Below are positions 51,947 through 61,090 of a stretch of 64,000 nt of DNA, piece after piece. Within the stretch, counting starts at the first letter, position 1; each line of letters opens with the position of its first letter. The notes below the pieces were generated by a model. That model saw only the letters and a list, made by a program, of their open reading frames with translations, was not told where the DNA came from and ran no database searches. The DNA is taken from contig JAFLEH010000038.1 in assembly GCA_017301995.1 (NCBI GenBank), forward strand, positions 1-64,000, read 5' to 3'. This DNA comes from Verrucomicrobiota bacterium. GTDB lineage: Bacteria > Verrucomicrobiota > Verrucomicrobiia > Verrucomicrobiales > Akkermansiaceae. A program made the position numbers and the translations under genes.

Positions 51947-53125
51947 CTAACGCCCGATCACATGCACGCCCTTCTTGCTGGCGGCGGCGAATTCCGGTTT
52001 GCCATCGCCGTTCAGATCCACCGCGAGCACCTGGCAGCCGACGCCCGAGTCGTTGTCGATCACTTCCGGCTCCCAGCGCACGGTCGGGCCGTCCTTGCGA
52101 TTGAAAAACACCACGGCCAGCGCGGGATCGTTGGCTCCGGGATCCTTGCCGTTGTGCGCGTAATACCGTTTGCCGGTGGCGAAATCCATCCGGCCGTCGC
52201 CGTCGAAGTCGCCCTGTTCGAGTGAATGGAGTTGGGAAAACTGCAAGCCGCCGGCACCTTGCTTCGCCGGATCGTCGGGGAGGATCTCGTGGCGGACCAA
52301 CTCGGTTTTTCCATCGGTTTTGCGGTTTTCAAACCACGCGAGGCCGTAGCCGTGTCCGTTGATCGCGGTGATCATGTCGTTGTCGCCATCGCCGTCGGCA
52401 TCGAACACCAGCATCTGCGCGCCACCGGGACCGGCGAAGTTCTCCTTGTGCCAGGTCCATGTGCCATCCTTCGCGGCGGGTTGCTCGAACCAGCCGTCCT
52501 TCTCGATGATGTCCGGCTTGCCGTCGCCGCTCAGATCGCCCACGCCGAGACCGTGGATGTAGGGCGTGGTCGCCCGGTCGCCGGACACCGCGATGAAGGT
52601 CCACGGTTTGGTCACATCGGACCAATCGACCTCCGCATAGCCGAAACGGCCGCGCTGCATGCAGATGAGTTCCTTTTTCCCGTCGCCGTCCAAATCGGTC
52701 CACAGCGGGCTTTCGGTCGCGGCCTCTGTCATCACGCGGTGCGCGGGCCACGCGCCGTCGCCGCCGGGATTCAGATAGAGCGTCAGGTCCTTGCCGGGAT
52801 GGCTGGCCATCAGGATGTCGTTACGGCCGTCGCCGTTCACATCGTCCACCCAGCTCAGGAACGAGTCTTCCTGATAGCCGACCACCGGCATCGCCTTGCC
52901 AGGGCGGTAGGCCTTTCCTTCCTTGAAATCCGGACCCTTGAACCAAAACGCGCCGGCCACCAGATCCTTCGCGCCGTCGCCGTCGATGTCCCCCGCGGAC
53001 AGCCCTTCGGTTAGAAAATCCTTGGTAATCACCCGTTTCCTCCACCCCTGGCGCAGCGGCTCCTCCGCCAGCGCCGCCACCAGCACCAGCAACCCAATCG
53101 GCAACATCATCGCTCGGTTTTTCAT
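51947..53125 (-). CDS. FG-GAP/VCBS-repeat exported protein
   Basis: 392 aa, signal peptide (MMLPIGLLVLVAALAEEPLR). At least six FG-GAP-type repeats with Ca-binding 'DxDGDGxxD' loops: SAGDIDGDGAKDLVAG, WVDDVNGDGRNDILMA, WTDLDGDGKKELICM, GVGDLSGDGKPDIIEK, VFDADGDGDNDMITA, EQGDFDGDGRMDFATG, AVDLNGDGKPEFAA. These would fold as a seven-bladed integrin-like propeller. Secreted propellers of this sort are common in this phylum with no assigned function; ligand or polysaccharide binding is plausible. Converges on the DUF1080 gene with a 31-bp gap and no hairpin. Confidence 0.85.
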   Translation of the reverse strand: MKNRAMMLPIGLLVLVAALAEEPLRQGWRKRVITKDFLTEGLSAGDIDGDGAKDLVAGAFWFKGPDFKEGKAYRPGKAMPVVGYQEDSFLSWVDDVNGDGRNDILMASHPGKDLTLYLNPGGDGAWPAHRVMTEAATESPLWTDLDGDGKKELICMQRGRFGYAEVDWSDVTKPWTFIAVSGDRATTPYIHGLGVGDLSGDGKPDIIEKDGWFEQPAAKDGTWTWHKENFAGPGGAQMLVFDADGDGDNDMITAINGHGYGLAWFENRKTDGKTELVRHEILPDDPAKQGAGGLQFSQLHSLEQGDFDGDGRMDFATGKRYYAHNGKDPGANDPALAVVFFNRKDGPTVRWEPEVIDNDSGVGCQVLAVDLNGDGKPEFAAASKKGVHVIGR

Positions 53126-53457
53126 CGAACCCTGATACCCGCCAAACCGGGCGCGCCTTTCATCCCAAAATCCGCGGTTGTCACAGCGGATTTTTGGGGG
53201 TTCCAGGTTATCTGTTATTGGTTATCGGGGTTGTTGGCTGATCTTTCGATCTCCTGGTTGATGATTTCGCTCCCTGTCCTTGCCGCTTTCCGGACGGCGG
53301 CGGCAAGTCACACTGCGGAGCTTCAACCCAGCAACAAAAACGGAACCGCAACCGGAGGCGAAACCGGAGATGGCCTGCCGCCCAACCCGTGATTTCGGTT
53401 GCGTAATCCTTCCCGGCTTGGCATGGTCCGTTCGGTCAGCCAACCTCACAACCCGCC
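53126..53457. other. Intergenic region (332 bp) with a hairpin and a repeat relic
   Basis: No gene seen. It separates the divergent FG-GAP and hydrolase genes, so both promoters should be here. AAAATCCGC (53167-53175) pairs with GCGGATTTT (53186-53194), forming a hairpin followed by TGGGGG. GGTTATCTGTTATTGGTTAT (53206-53225) resembles, in inverted orientation, the AATAACC repeats at 54642-54667. Confidence 0.55.
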
Positions 53458-54336
53458 ATGAAACCGCTCATCCTCGCCCTCGGCGTCGCCCAGACGCTTT
53501 CCGCCGCCGAACCCGCCGTCATCCGCCTGTGGCCCTCCGGCGCTCCGGAGAAACCCGGCACCAAAATCGGACCGGAACAGGAAATCGAAAAGGGCGACGG
53601 CATCAGACGGCTGACCAACGTGACCGATCCCACCCTAACCGTCTATCAACCCGCAAAACCCAACGGCACCACCGTGATCGTCTGCCCCGGCGGCGGTTAC
53701 AGCATCCTCGCCATCGAGCACGAGGGCACCAAGGTTTGCGAGTATCTCAACACCCTCGGCGTCACCGCCGTGCTGCTGAAATACCGGGTCCCCGCCCGCG
53801 ATCCGGCGGATCCCTCCCGCGAGCCGCTGCAGGACGCACAGCGCGCCATCGGCATCCTCCGCCACCGCGCCGCGGAGTTCGGCATCCGCCCGGACCGCAT
53901 CGGCATTCTCGGGTTTTCCGCCGGTGGCCACCTCACCGTCATGGCCAGCCTCCATCCCAACGACCGCACCTATCCGCAGGACCCCGCGCTCGACGTGCCC
54001 GACGCCACCCCGGACTTCGCCATCCCGGTCTATCCGGCCTACCTGACCGACAAGACCGACACCTTCCAACTTCGCCCCGAGATCAAGGTCACACCGAAAT
54101 CGCCTCCCGTCTGCCTGATCCATGCCCACGACGACAAGGGTGCCACCAGCTCCAGCGCCAGCGCGCTGCTCTATCTGGAATACAAAAAACTCAATCTCCC
54201 CGCCGAACTCCACATCTACGCCAAAGGCGGCCACGGCTTCGGCATGAAAGACAGTGGCCTGCCCACCGCCGACTGGCACATCCGCGCGGGCGAATTCCTC
54301 AAAGCCATGGGCTGGCTGGAAACCGCAAAACGTTAG
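53458..54336 (+). CDS. Secreted alpha/beta-hydrolase (BD-FAE/acetylxylan-esterase-like)
   Basis: 292 aa with a short signal peptide (MKPLILALGVAQTLSAAEPA). Esterase/lipase fold: TVIVCPGGGYSILAIEHEG (oxyanion hole, ~residue 75), YRVPARDPADPSREPLQDAQ, RAIGILRH, nucleophile Ser in IGILGFSAGGHLTVMAS (~154), HAHDDKGATS (acid region, ~220) and C-terminal His in YAKGGHGFGMKD (~260). Enzymes of this type remove acetyl or feruloyl groups from plant polysaccharides, in line with the other exported hydrolases here. It is flanked by decayed repeats on both sides. Confidence 0.87.
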   Translation: MKPLILALGVAQTLSAAEPAVIRLWPSGAPEKPGTKIGPEQEIEKGDGIRRLTNVTDPTLTVYQPAKPNGTTVIVCPGGGYSILAIEHEGTKVCEYLNTLGVTAVLLKYRVPARDPADPSREPLQDAQRAIGILRHRAAEFGIRPDRIGILGFSAGGHLTVMASLHPNDRTYPQDPALDVPDATPDFAIPVYPAYLTDKTDTFQLRPEIKVTPKSPPVCLIHAHDDKGATSSSASALLYLEYKKLNLPAELHIYAKGGHGFGMKDSGLPTADWHIRAGEFLKAMGWLETAKR

Positions 54337-54863
54337 CGCGCCGGTCCAGCGCGGTGGATCTCGCCACAAAGACGAGAAGATGATCGGGGATCGGTGATAG
54401 AAGATCGTGGATCGTGGATGAGCAAGAGCGTTCCCCGTAGCCGCGCTCGTGAGAGCGTGACCTTCCAGGCTCACCCCTGCCGATGATATTCACCGCCAAC
54501 GAGAACCCCTCAAGGAGCGTGGGCATCCTGCCCACATCACCGCGGACCAGCCCCGCCCCATCCGGAAGTATTCACCGCCAGGACGCCAAGTTCGCCAAGG
54601 AGATCGAAGATGGTGGATCGACGATGAAAAAGCGCATCGCTCCCCAATAACCAATAACCAATAACCCAAAACCGCGGCACAGCCGCCCCGCCAATTCCTC
54701 CGGAAGCACCCGCGCGAGTGAGAAAATTCGCCAGGGCAGCCCACACGGAAGCCGTCCGGCTACCCCCCCTGATAGTCGCAGGCCGGGACGGAAAAACCTT
54801 GCAATATCAACGCCTTCCGCCCACATTCCCTCCCGAGCACCCGTCCGGATATCACTTCCCGAC
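54337..54863. repeat. Gene-free stretch (527 bp) of decayed intergenic repeats
   Basis: No gene supported. Two ~31-bp imperfect direct repeats: 54400-54430 (GAAGATCGTGGATCGTGGAT...) and 54606-54635 (GAAGATGGTGGATCGACGAT...). A palindromic GTGGGCATCCTGCCCAC lies near 54520-54536. Two copies of a TATTCACCGCCA-like start appear (near 54488 and 54569). CCCCAATAACCAATAACCAA and continuing AATAACC units fill 54642-54667. The pattern looks like eroded dispersed repeats rather than an active element; there is no transposase. Confidence 0.6.
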
Positions 54864-55322
54864 ATGCTACGAATAGACACTGTTCGCCCAAATCCGATGG
54901 CGTTTTCCCTGATAGAGGTGCATGAGATAGAGCCTGATCTGTGTCAGGCAGTGCTTCAGCATGGAGAACGCCAGCTTACGGTCACTCTTAGATGCAGCCA
55001 TGCAGAGGCGCTTCGGCTGCCGCCCAGGTTCACAGCCGAGCTTGATCACACTGCGATTGTCAGATTTGAGGCTGATTTACCTCCAGATGATAGTCAGTCA
55101 GGATTATTTCCGACAGATGACCCGGCTGTGGTTCTCGCTGATGGTCGAATTCACCATCATCTTGAGATTGGTTCCGATCATGTGTTGATCGATGTGTATT
55201 CGCAGACAGGCCCTGAGTATTTCACCGTGACTTCTGAAGAGCTTGGAGGCATCGTTCCCGCTATGGACAGCCGACTCAGACTATGGTTACTTGGTTTGTC
55301 CGTTTACCCAACACAGACATGA
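54864..55322 (+). CDS. Hypothetical protein in a low-GC patch
   Basis: 152 aa (or 141 from Met at 54897). No recognised family. Predicted mostly beta: MAFSLIEVHEIEPDLCQAVL, TVTLRCSHAEALRLPPRFTA, then HHHLEIGSDHVLIDVYSQTG and YFTVTSEELGGIVPAMDSRL. No signal peptide. Base composition is lower in GC than the surrounding genes, and together with the SMI1-like gene downstream it looks acquired. By size, isolation and company it may be an orphan immunity protein, but nothing in the sequence shows that. Confidence 0.5.
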   Translation: MLRIDTVRPNPMAFSLIEVHEIEPDLCQAVLQHGERQLTVTLRCSHAEALRLPPRFTAELDHTAIVRFEADLPPDDSQSGLFPTDDPAVVLADGRIHHHLEIGSDHVLIDVYSQTGPEYFTVTSEELGGIVPAMDSRLRLWLLGLSVYPTQT

Positions 55323-55482
55323 CCAACTACTACCACCGAACCAGGGCGAGGCGCGGCTGGACAACCGCTGGGGCTGCTGTGTCGGCCATGCATTCCGTAA
55401 CTTTAACCCACCATCCCGTTTCGACGCTCACTCCCGCCCCAGCAGTGCCAGCGTTTGAACGGCATCAACCTTAGCCAATAAT

Positions 55483-56211
55483 ATGAAGTATACACGTTAC
55501 ATAAACTTAGCAATAGACCATTTGAATCGGAATGGTATTGAATATGAGATCCTTCAGGGCGAAATGGTCTCGATTGAGCAGATTAGGGATTGTGAGGAGA
55601 CGATCGGGTTTTCACTTCCAAGGGAATATAGGGAGTATCTATTTGAGATAGGTGACGGATTCAGCCTGAGCTATGAAACTCCTATGAAGTATTTGGAAGA
55701 GAGGATTCTAGCGGTGCTACATTCCGATTCATCTAAGCAACATGAAGCTCTTAAATCTGTTAAGAATGGGCATCGTAATCGTTGGCGTCTTGACTCTATC
55801 GCAGACACAATAAGCGAGTGGGAATGTACCCAAAAGGAATTATCAGAAGAAAGCATTAAAGAGTATTTGAAGTGGAATGGAGAGGAATATCTCAATGAGT
55901 GCAGACGAAGAAGGCGTTGGTTTCCCATTTCAGGAATTGGAGGTGGCGGCCGCACGATCAATATTGACTGTAATACAGATTCTGGTTCCATTCGATACCA
56001 TGACATAAGAAATCCAGGAAATACCAATTCTACATATATAGCTCACAGTTTGGAATTCTGGATGGCAAATTGGTCGCAATATACGTTCAGTGATCCAACT
56101 TACTCATATACAACGCAAATGGGAATAACATGCCTATGTGACAGTTTAGACGGTGAATTTCCATGGGCCGATTCAAGCTTTTTACCGAAGTTTAGAATTG
56201 CAAACATTTAA
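55483..56211 (+). CDS. SMI1/KNR4-family protein (immunity-protein-like)
   Basis: 242 aa, AT-rich (about 42% GC on a sampled line against roughly 60-65% around it). The N-terminus has the SMI1/KNR4 pattern: SIEQIRDCEETIGFSLPREY followed by REYLFEIGDGFSL, that is 'I-x-x-x-E-x-x-(I/L)-G-x-x-L-P-x-x-Y-x-x-F/Y-L-x-x-x-(N/D)-G'. The C-terminal part has FPISGIGGGGRTINIDC and IAHSLEFWMANW. In bacteria this fold is typical of immunity proteins for polymorphic or contact-dependent toxins; no toxin is next to it. The codon use and AT content point to horizontal transfer. 160 bp of unassigned sequence separate it from the gene before. Confidence 0.75.
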   Translation: MKYTRYINLAIDHLNRNGIEYEILQGEMVSIEQIRDCEETIGFSLPREYREYLFEIGDGFSLSYETPMKYLEERILAVLHSDSSKQHEALKSVKNGHRNRWRLDSIADTISEWECTQKELSEESIKEYLKWNGEEYLNECRRRRRWFPISGIGGGGRTINIDCNTDSGSIRYHDIRNPGNTNSTYIAHSLEFWMANWSQYTFSDPTYSYTTQMGITCLCDSLDGEFPWADSSFLPKFRIANI

Positions 56212-56224
56212 GCCGAATCGGGTC

Positions 56225-56247
56225 CCCGGGAGTGATTAGCTCCCGGG
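56225..56247. terminator. Hairpin downstream of the SMI1-like gene
   Basis: CCCGGGAG (56225-56232) and CTCCCGGG (56240-56247) pair perfectly around TGATTAG. It is 14 bp past the SMI1-like stop but lacks a U-tract (TCCCACACC follows), so it may be a terminator or the edge of a lost element. The remaining 56248-56427 has high GC and no gene I can support. Confidence 0.4.
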
Positions 56248-56427
56248 TCCCACACCACCCTGCGTACGGCTTTGACTCCGCCGCGCTGCGTCCACTAGGG
56301 ATGGCTTCGCGGGTTTTCCAGGGCCGCTAACGCGGCCGGGGCGTTCATGGCCGGCACACCTTGTTCCAGTTGTCGCTTTGTCCTCCCGCTGCCAAACCAC
56401 CCGTTTCAGTGGAGTTTGAAGTTGAGT

Positions 56428-59400
56428 TTACCTATCCACGACCACCAACCTCGCCGCTTTTGGCGCGAACGGTTCGATGCGGATCGTATTGGGTCCGGGT
56501 TTGAGATGTTTGGTGATATCCAGGCGAAGCGGTCGTCCGAGAAATCCGCCCGCGTAGGCATCGTTGACGGTGATCCTGGCGGCCTCCTCCGGCGTTAGGA
56601 CGTCGCATTCGAGATAGACCCGCGAGTGAACCGGATCGATCCCGGCCGGAAGATCGCAGTGGCCGACGAAGGGATCGGCCTTCACCGGGCTGAGCGTGAG
56701 CGGCTTGCCGCCGAAGCGCCCCCACGGACCGCCGCCAAAGCGGGCGACTTCCTTCGCGTCCGTCCACGTGCTGTCATCGAAGCCGGATCCGGTCCAGTCG
56801 GGTGGCGCGTCCCTGGAGACTTTCCAGGTTCTATCCATCCGGAGCAACAGCGGCTCTCCCCGCTCGAACTCGACCCGCAGCGAGCCGATCAACCCGGCGG
56901 GATTCACGTCGTTTTGCGATGGCGCGTTCGAGGCGGTTATGGCGATCGTGTTGGCCCCCGGGCGCAGCAGCTTTGCAACATCGAGCGCCACGGGATTGCG
57001 CCAGCCTTCGGTGCTGCCGTCGGTGTGGCCGGCGTCTCCGCCATTGATGGAAACGGTGGCGCTGTTGTCCGCCGTGAGGGTGAACACCGCCGTCCTAACC
57101 ACCGCGCCGTCGGGCAGTGTGATCCGTTTGCGGAAATACCGCGTTTCGGCCGCAGCGCTCCGGCTCGAATCCGCTTCGGGGGACCAGATCCACGGACATC
57201 CTTCCAACATGCGAACCGGTCCGGCTTCCGGATCGGGCGCGGGCTCGTCGTGCGGCGGATTCGGGATGCGGGTCAAGGGGATGACCGCGGCACCAACCGC
57301 GCTTGCGGATCCCGGCCGCGACGGAAGGCGGCGATCTTCGGGCTGGAACACCAACAGCGCGGATTCGTTAGGCTCCATGATGAGTTCGAGTTCCACCCGG
57401 CCGCCCTCGCGGCGGGAGGAAATCGAGCGGATTTCATTGCGCATCGCGTCCCAGCATTCCGGCACGCCGGTGGCGGTGATCCGGAAGCGGAACTTGCGCG
57501 GCGGGCCCTTGTGATTCTGATTGGTTACGAAGAACACATCCCGGTCCGCTTTGATCCGGTGGAGCACATGGAGCCAATTTCCGGTGTCACCCTCGATCAC
57601 CTCGAGCGTGGGCGGCCGGGTGGCGTCTTCGGCGAGCACCCGCCGGAGTTCCGCCGGGGTCGGCGTTTCCGGCAACAGGTAGGAACGTCCGCCCCGGTCA
57701 TTGCGCCCACAGGCGGTTAGACCCGGCTGCGCCGCCCCCCAGATGGCGTCCCGCAAGGCCGCGATGTCCGCCGCGGACTTGCCAACCGTGGCGGATTTCG
57801 TCGGCAGAAATCCATGGGTCACCACCACGCCGCCGCTGTCGAAGAATTCCCTGGCCCTGGCAAGCGTCTGATAGGGCATCACCTCCACCGCCGGCAGGAA
57901 GAGAATCTTATACGACTCCGCTCTCAGATGGAGTTCCGAGCCGCCGGTTTTCATCTCTTTTTCCAAGACCTCGTAAGGAATCCAGTCGCAATCGTAGAGC
58001 GCGTCCTGAAGGTTCTCGCTAATTCGCTCGGGTGGAATGAACTTGCCGACGTGCGCGCTTTGTCCCGGCGTGACAAGCGCCACGGGCGCGACATGGCGGC
58101 CGCCGGTCAGCATCACGCTGAGCCTGCTGGTGTAGTCGGCGAAAACCCGATAGAGCGGGAATCGCGGTTCGAAGCCGCCGTTGTAGAAATACGGCGGACA
58201 GTCGGTGTCGTAGGGCGCGCGGGGATTGAACGAATGCGGAATGAGGAAATTGACACCCGCCACGTGCATGGCGTCCGCCCACCATTTCATTTCCGGATAG
58301 GTCAGATCCTGGCCGCGCGCGCCGAAGATCTCGCACATGGTCACATCCTCGGTTTTGCCGTAGGCGTGGGTCACCGAACTGCCCAGCTTGGGCGTTTGCC
58401 AGCATGGCGCGTCATTCGCGGCACGCTCGCCCATTTTGAATTGGCTGAAAACCGCGTCGATCCCGCCCATGCTGCTGTATTTCTGCACCCGCATGAGATC
58501 TCCCGCGCAGAAATCCTGATGCCGATAGAGAGTTCCGTGCTCCATGAAATGGCCGATGGATTTCACGCCGCGGGCTTCGCACCATTTCGTCGTCATACCG
58601 TACATCGTGCGGCCCCAGGTCTCGGCGCGCGCGTCGAGATAGGCGAAGCGCGCCGCCTGCCCGCCGTCGCCGGACAACCGGAACTTGTAGCCGACGTATG
58701 CCGTTTTCCAATCGACTCCATGCTCTGCGAGGACCGTGTTCAGCCCGGTGCCCCAATCGCCTCGGGTTTCCGGTTCGTCATAGAAGAACCCGACGATGGT
58801 CTTGCCGAAATCCTCCCTGTAGCGATCGTAGTGCGGCTGATAGACGGTTTGCAGGAACCACTGGACGCAGTCCTGACTCATGCCGTCCACGCTCAATTGT
58901 CTGCCGCCGCCTTGTCCCAATCCGGGGGCTTGTTCGTGGGTGAACTTCATCACCTGCCAGCGGCCGGGAGGCGCCTTCCAGATGAGTTTGCCGTCGTGAA
59001 CAAAGGGAGCCAGGTCCAACAGGCTTGCGCCGTCGATCGAATCATCATCCGCCAGACGCCCGGCAACCGCGCCTATATAACATTCGCCCGAAAAACCATC
59101 CTGCTCGAATCCGCCCGACCCATCCGCCTTGACCGCCGATGCCACGAGGCGTTTCGCGGCATACCGCGGGGGGACCCGGCCGCCGACGCCCTGGCTGGGC
59201 CACCATTTCTCGTCGAAGATCCAAAGTTTCAGCCCGTGTTTCTTGGCCGCCTGCAGGCAGATGTCCACATCGCGATACCAGTTCGGTCCCAGCCAATCAT
59301 TGTGGGGCCGCGACTCGGCGGTTAGTGAGCCGTTGCCGCCTTCCGCCACCTTGCCGACGTACATCTCGAGACGTTCCTTGGTTTCGTCGCCATGAAGCCA

Positions 59401-59550
59401 GAAGAGCGGCCCGGTCAGCTCCCGTGCCGCGGGCGGAAGTTCCCGGAAGTTCCTCTCGACGGTGGCGAAGTCCGGTTCGGCGGCATGGCCGGACGAGTTT
59501 GCCAGCGCCCCGGATGCGGCAATCAGAATGGTAAGAAACGCGCGGTTCAT
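56428..59550 (-). CDS. GH106-like glycoside hydrolase (alpha-L-rhamnosidase type), secreted
   Basis: 1,040 aa from ATG 59550 (signal peptide NRAFLTILIAASGALANSSG). Residues ~30-650 fit glyco_hydro_106: GPLFWLHGDETKERLEMYVG, LKLWIFDEKWWPSQGVGGRV (the family's 'Y/F-D-E-x-x-W-P-S-G' signature) and VGFFYDEPETRGDWG with a likely catalytic Glu. Also present are SIGHFMEHGTLYRHQDFCAG and FLIPHSFNPRAPYDTDCPPY. The C-terminal third holds two jelly-roll sugar-binding-like domains (VFTLTADNSATVSINGGDAG; SRVYLECDVLTPEEAARITV). GH106 enzymes remove rhamnose from pectin or ulvan-type chains; exact linkage unknown. Divergent from the Gfo/Idh/MocA gene, with 110 bp between for both promoters. Confidence 0.82.
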   Translation of the reverse strand: MNRAFLTILIAASGALANSSGHAAEPDFATVERNFRELPPAARELTGPLFWLHGDETKERLEMYVGKVAEGGNGSLTAESRPHNDWLGPNWYRDVDICLQAAKKHGLKLWIFDEKWWPSQGVGGRVPPRYAAKRLVASAVKADGSGGFEQDGFSGECYIGAVAGRLADDDSIDGASLLDLAPFVHDGKLIWKAPPGRWQVMKFTHEQAPGLGQGGGRQLSVDGMSQDCVQWFLQTVYQPHYDRYREDFGKTIVGFFYDEPETRGDWGTGLNTVLAEHGVDWKTAYVGYKFRLSGDGGQAARFAYLDARAETWGRTMYGMTTKWCEARGVKSIGHFMEHGTLYRHQDFCAGDLMRVQKYSSMGGIDAVFSQFKMGERAANDAPCWQTPKLGSSVTHAYGKTEDVTMCEIFGARGQDLTYPEMKWWADAMHVAGVNFLIPHSFNPRAPYDTDCPPYFYNGGFEPRFPLYRVFADYTSRLSVMLTGGRHVAPVALVTPGQSAHVGKFIPPERISENLQDALYDCDWIPYEVLEKEMKTGGSELHLRAESYKILFLPAVEVMPYQTLARAREFFDSGGVVVTHGFLPTKSATVGKSAADIAALRDAIWGAAQPGLTACGRNDRGGRSYLLPETPTPAELRRVLAEDATRPPTLEVIEGDTGNWLHVLHRIKADRDVFFVTNQNHKGPPRKFRFRITATGVPECWDAMRNEIRSISSRREGGRVELELIMEPNESALLVFQPEDRRLPSRPGSASAVGAAVIPLTRIPNPPHDEPAPDPEAGPVRMLEGCPWIWSPEADSSRSAAAETRYFRKRITLPDGAVVRTAVFTLTADNSATVSINGGDAGHTDGSTEGWRNPVALDVAKLLRPGANTIAITASNAPSQNDVNPAGLIGSLRVEFERGEPLLLRMDRTWKVSRDAPPDWTGSGFDDSTWTDAKEVARFGGGPWGRFGGKPLTLSPVKADPFVGHCDLPAGIDPVHSRVYLECDVLTPEEAARITVNDAYAGGFLGRPLRLDITKHLKPGPNTIRIEPFAPKAARLVVVDR

Positions 59551-59660
59551 GGGTCTCACCAATACGTTCGCCCGGAAAAGTCCTTTCCTCCGGCACGCAT
59601 TGGGCCCGACACCCCGATCGGGTGGCAAGAATCCATCTTTCCCGGCCGTATCCGCCGCCG

Positions 59661-61004
59661 ATGAATCTGAACCGACGGACCTTTCTAACCACCAGCGCCG
59701 GGGCGATGGCCGCCTGGCTTTCGCCGCGCGGCGCGATGGCCGCGGAGACCGGCGCGGGGAAACGCGTGGGCCTGATCGGCTGCGGCTGGTATGGCAAAAC
59801 CGATCTGCTGCGGCTGTTGCAGGTCGCTCCAGTCAATGTGGTGGCCCTCTGCGATCCGGACCGCCGGATGCTGGAGGATGCCGGGGAAATCGTGGCCGGA
59901 CGGCAGGCGTCGAAGAAAAAGCCGCGCCTGCACGCCGATTTCCGGGAGATGCTCCGGGAAAAGGACATCGATCTGGCGATTGTCGGCACGCCCGACCACT
60001 GGCACGCTCTAACCGCCATCGGCGCGATGGAGGCGGGCGCGGATGTCTATCTGCAGAAGCCGATCAGCGTGGACGTGGTGGAAGGCAAGGCGATTCTCGA
60101 CACCGCCCGCAAGCTCGGCCGCGTGGTCCAGGTGGGCACCCAGCGGCGCAGCACCCCCCATTTGATCGAGGCGAAGGAGCGTTTCGTGGACTCCGGCAAG
60201 CTGGGAAAAGTGGGGCACATCGAGGTGTTCAGCTACTATCAGATGCGCGCCCGCGGCAATCCCGCGGACGCCGCGCCGCCGGCCGGGCTCGATTGGGACC
60301 TATGGTGCGGCCCCGCGCCGCTGCGGCCGTTCAATCCCGCTATCCATCCGCGCGGCTGGCGGTCGTTCGGCGAGTTCTCCAACGGCATCCTCGGCGACAT
60401 GTGCATCCACATGCTCGACACCGCCCGATGGATGTTAGGGCTCGGCTGGCCCCTGCGAGTCACCTCGTCGGGCGGCGCGTGGATCGACCCCGGATCGGTG
60501 GCCACCGTGCCGGACACCCAGGTCGCGATGTTCGACTTCGGAACCCTCAACGCGGTGTGGACCCACCGCACCTGGGGCACCACACCGGACCGCGACTTCC
60601 CGTGGGCGGCGGTGCTTTACGGGGAAAAGGGCACCCTCAAACTGAGCGTGCAGCGCTATGAATTCGTCCCGCAGGGCGACGGTTCCCCGGAGCGCAAGGA
60701 GGTGGTGATGGAGCTCGACCAATACCCCGAGGATGCCAACGAGAAGAGCCTGGAGAAGCACGTCGCCCCGGCGATCCGCCGCCACATGAAGGACTGGCTG
60801 GAATGCGTCGCCACCCGCGGCAAGCCGGTGGCCGATATCGAGCAGGGCCACATTTCCAGCGCCAGTTGCATCCTCGCCAATCTATCCGCCGACCTCCACC
60901 GCACCCTCGCCTGGGACCCCTCCACCCACCAGGTGACAGGCGACGAAGAAGCCACCCGCAAGCTCGCGCGCGCCTATCGGAAACCGTGGGCGCACCCGGG
61001 CTGA
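59661..61004 (+). CDS. Tat-exported Gfo/Idh/MocA-family oxidoreductase
   Basis: 447 aa from ATG 59661: NRRTFLTTSAGAMAAWLSPR is a twin-arginine leader. The Rossmann domain starts KRVGLIGCGWYGKTDLLRLL, with GTPDHWHALTAIGAMEAGAD and VYLQKPISVDV (the usual EKP motif, here QKP). The substrate domain follows: GNPADAAPPAGLDWDLWCGP, GILGDMCIHMLDTARWMLGL and YGEKGTLKLSVQRYEF. The Tat-exported branch of this family is greatly expanded in Planctomycetota and Verrucomicrobiota. Members oxidise sugars or cyclitols with bound NAD(P), and some work with DUF1080 hydrolases on 3-keto sugars. Substrate not inferable. Confidence 0.9.
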   Translation: MNLNRRTFLTTSAGAMAAWLSPRGAMAAETGAGKRVGLIGCGWYGKTDLLRLLQVAPVNVVALCDPDRRMLEDAGEIVAGRQASKKKPRLHADFREMLREKDIDLAIVGTPDHWHALTAIGAMEAGADVYLQKPISVDVVEGKAILDTARKLGRVVQVGTQRRSTPHLIEAKERFVDSGKLGKVGHIEVFSYYQMRARGNPADAAPPAGLDWDLWCGPAPLRPFNPAIHPRGWRSFGEFSNGILGDMCIHMLDTARWMLGLGWPLRVTSSGGAWIDPGSVATVPDTQVAMFDFGTLNAVWTHRTWGTTPDRDFPWAAVLYGEKGTLKLSVQRYEFVPQGDGSPERKEVVMELDQYPEDANEKSLEKHVAPAIRRHMKDWLECVATRGKPVADIEQGHISSASCILANLSADLHRTLAWDPSTHQVTGDEEATRKLARAYRKPWAHPG

Positions 61005-61090
61005 TCGAGAACCGCGGATCCGGTGTCGCTAGGTCAAGCTTCAGGTCTTCTGTCTCGCAGTCTTCCGTCTGAGCCAGAGGCTCGCCAGGG

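Noticed and set aside
55243..55474. Small overlapping open frames of 63-71 codons between the two low-GC genes
   Set aside because: They overlap the end of the 152-aa gene, have no ribosome binding site and no sensible composition, and look like chance frames.
55323..55482. Possible integron attC site between the two low-GC genes
   Set aside because: The spacer is GC-rich and somewhat structured, but I found no paired RYYYAAC/GTTRRRY ends or clean inverted arms, and no integrase is present.
56212..56427. Possible group II intron or transposon remnant (CCCACACCACCCTGCGTACG near 56249)
   Set aside because: The string is reminiscent of flanks of reverse-transcriptase elements, but this is memory only; there is no domain V/VI structure, RT gene or terminal repeat that I can show.
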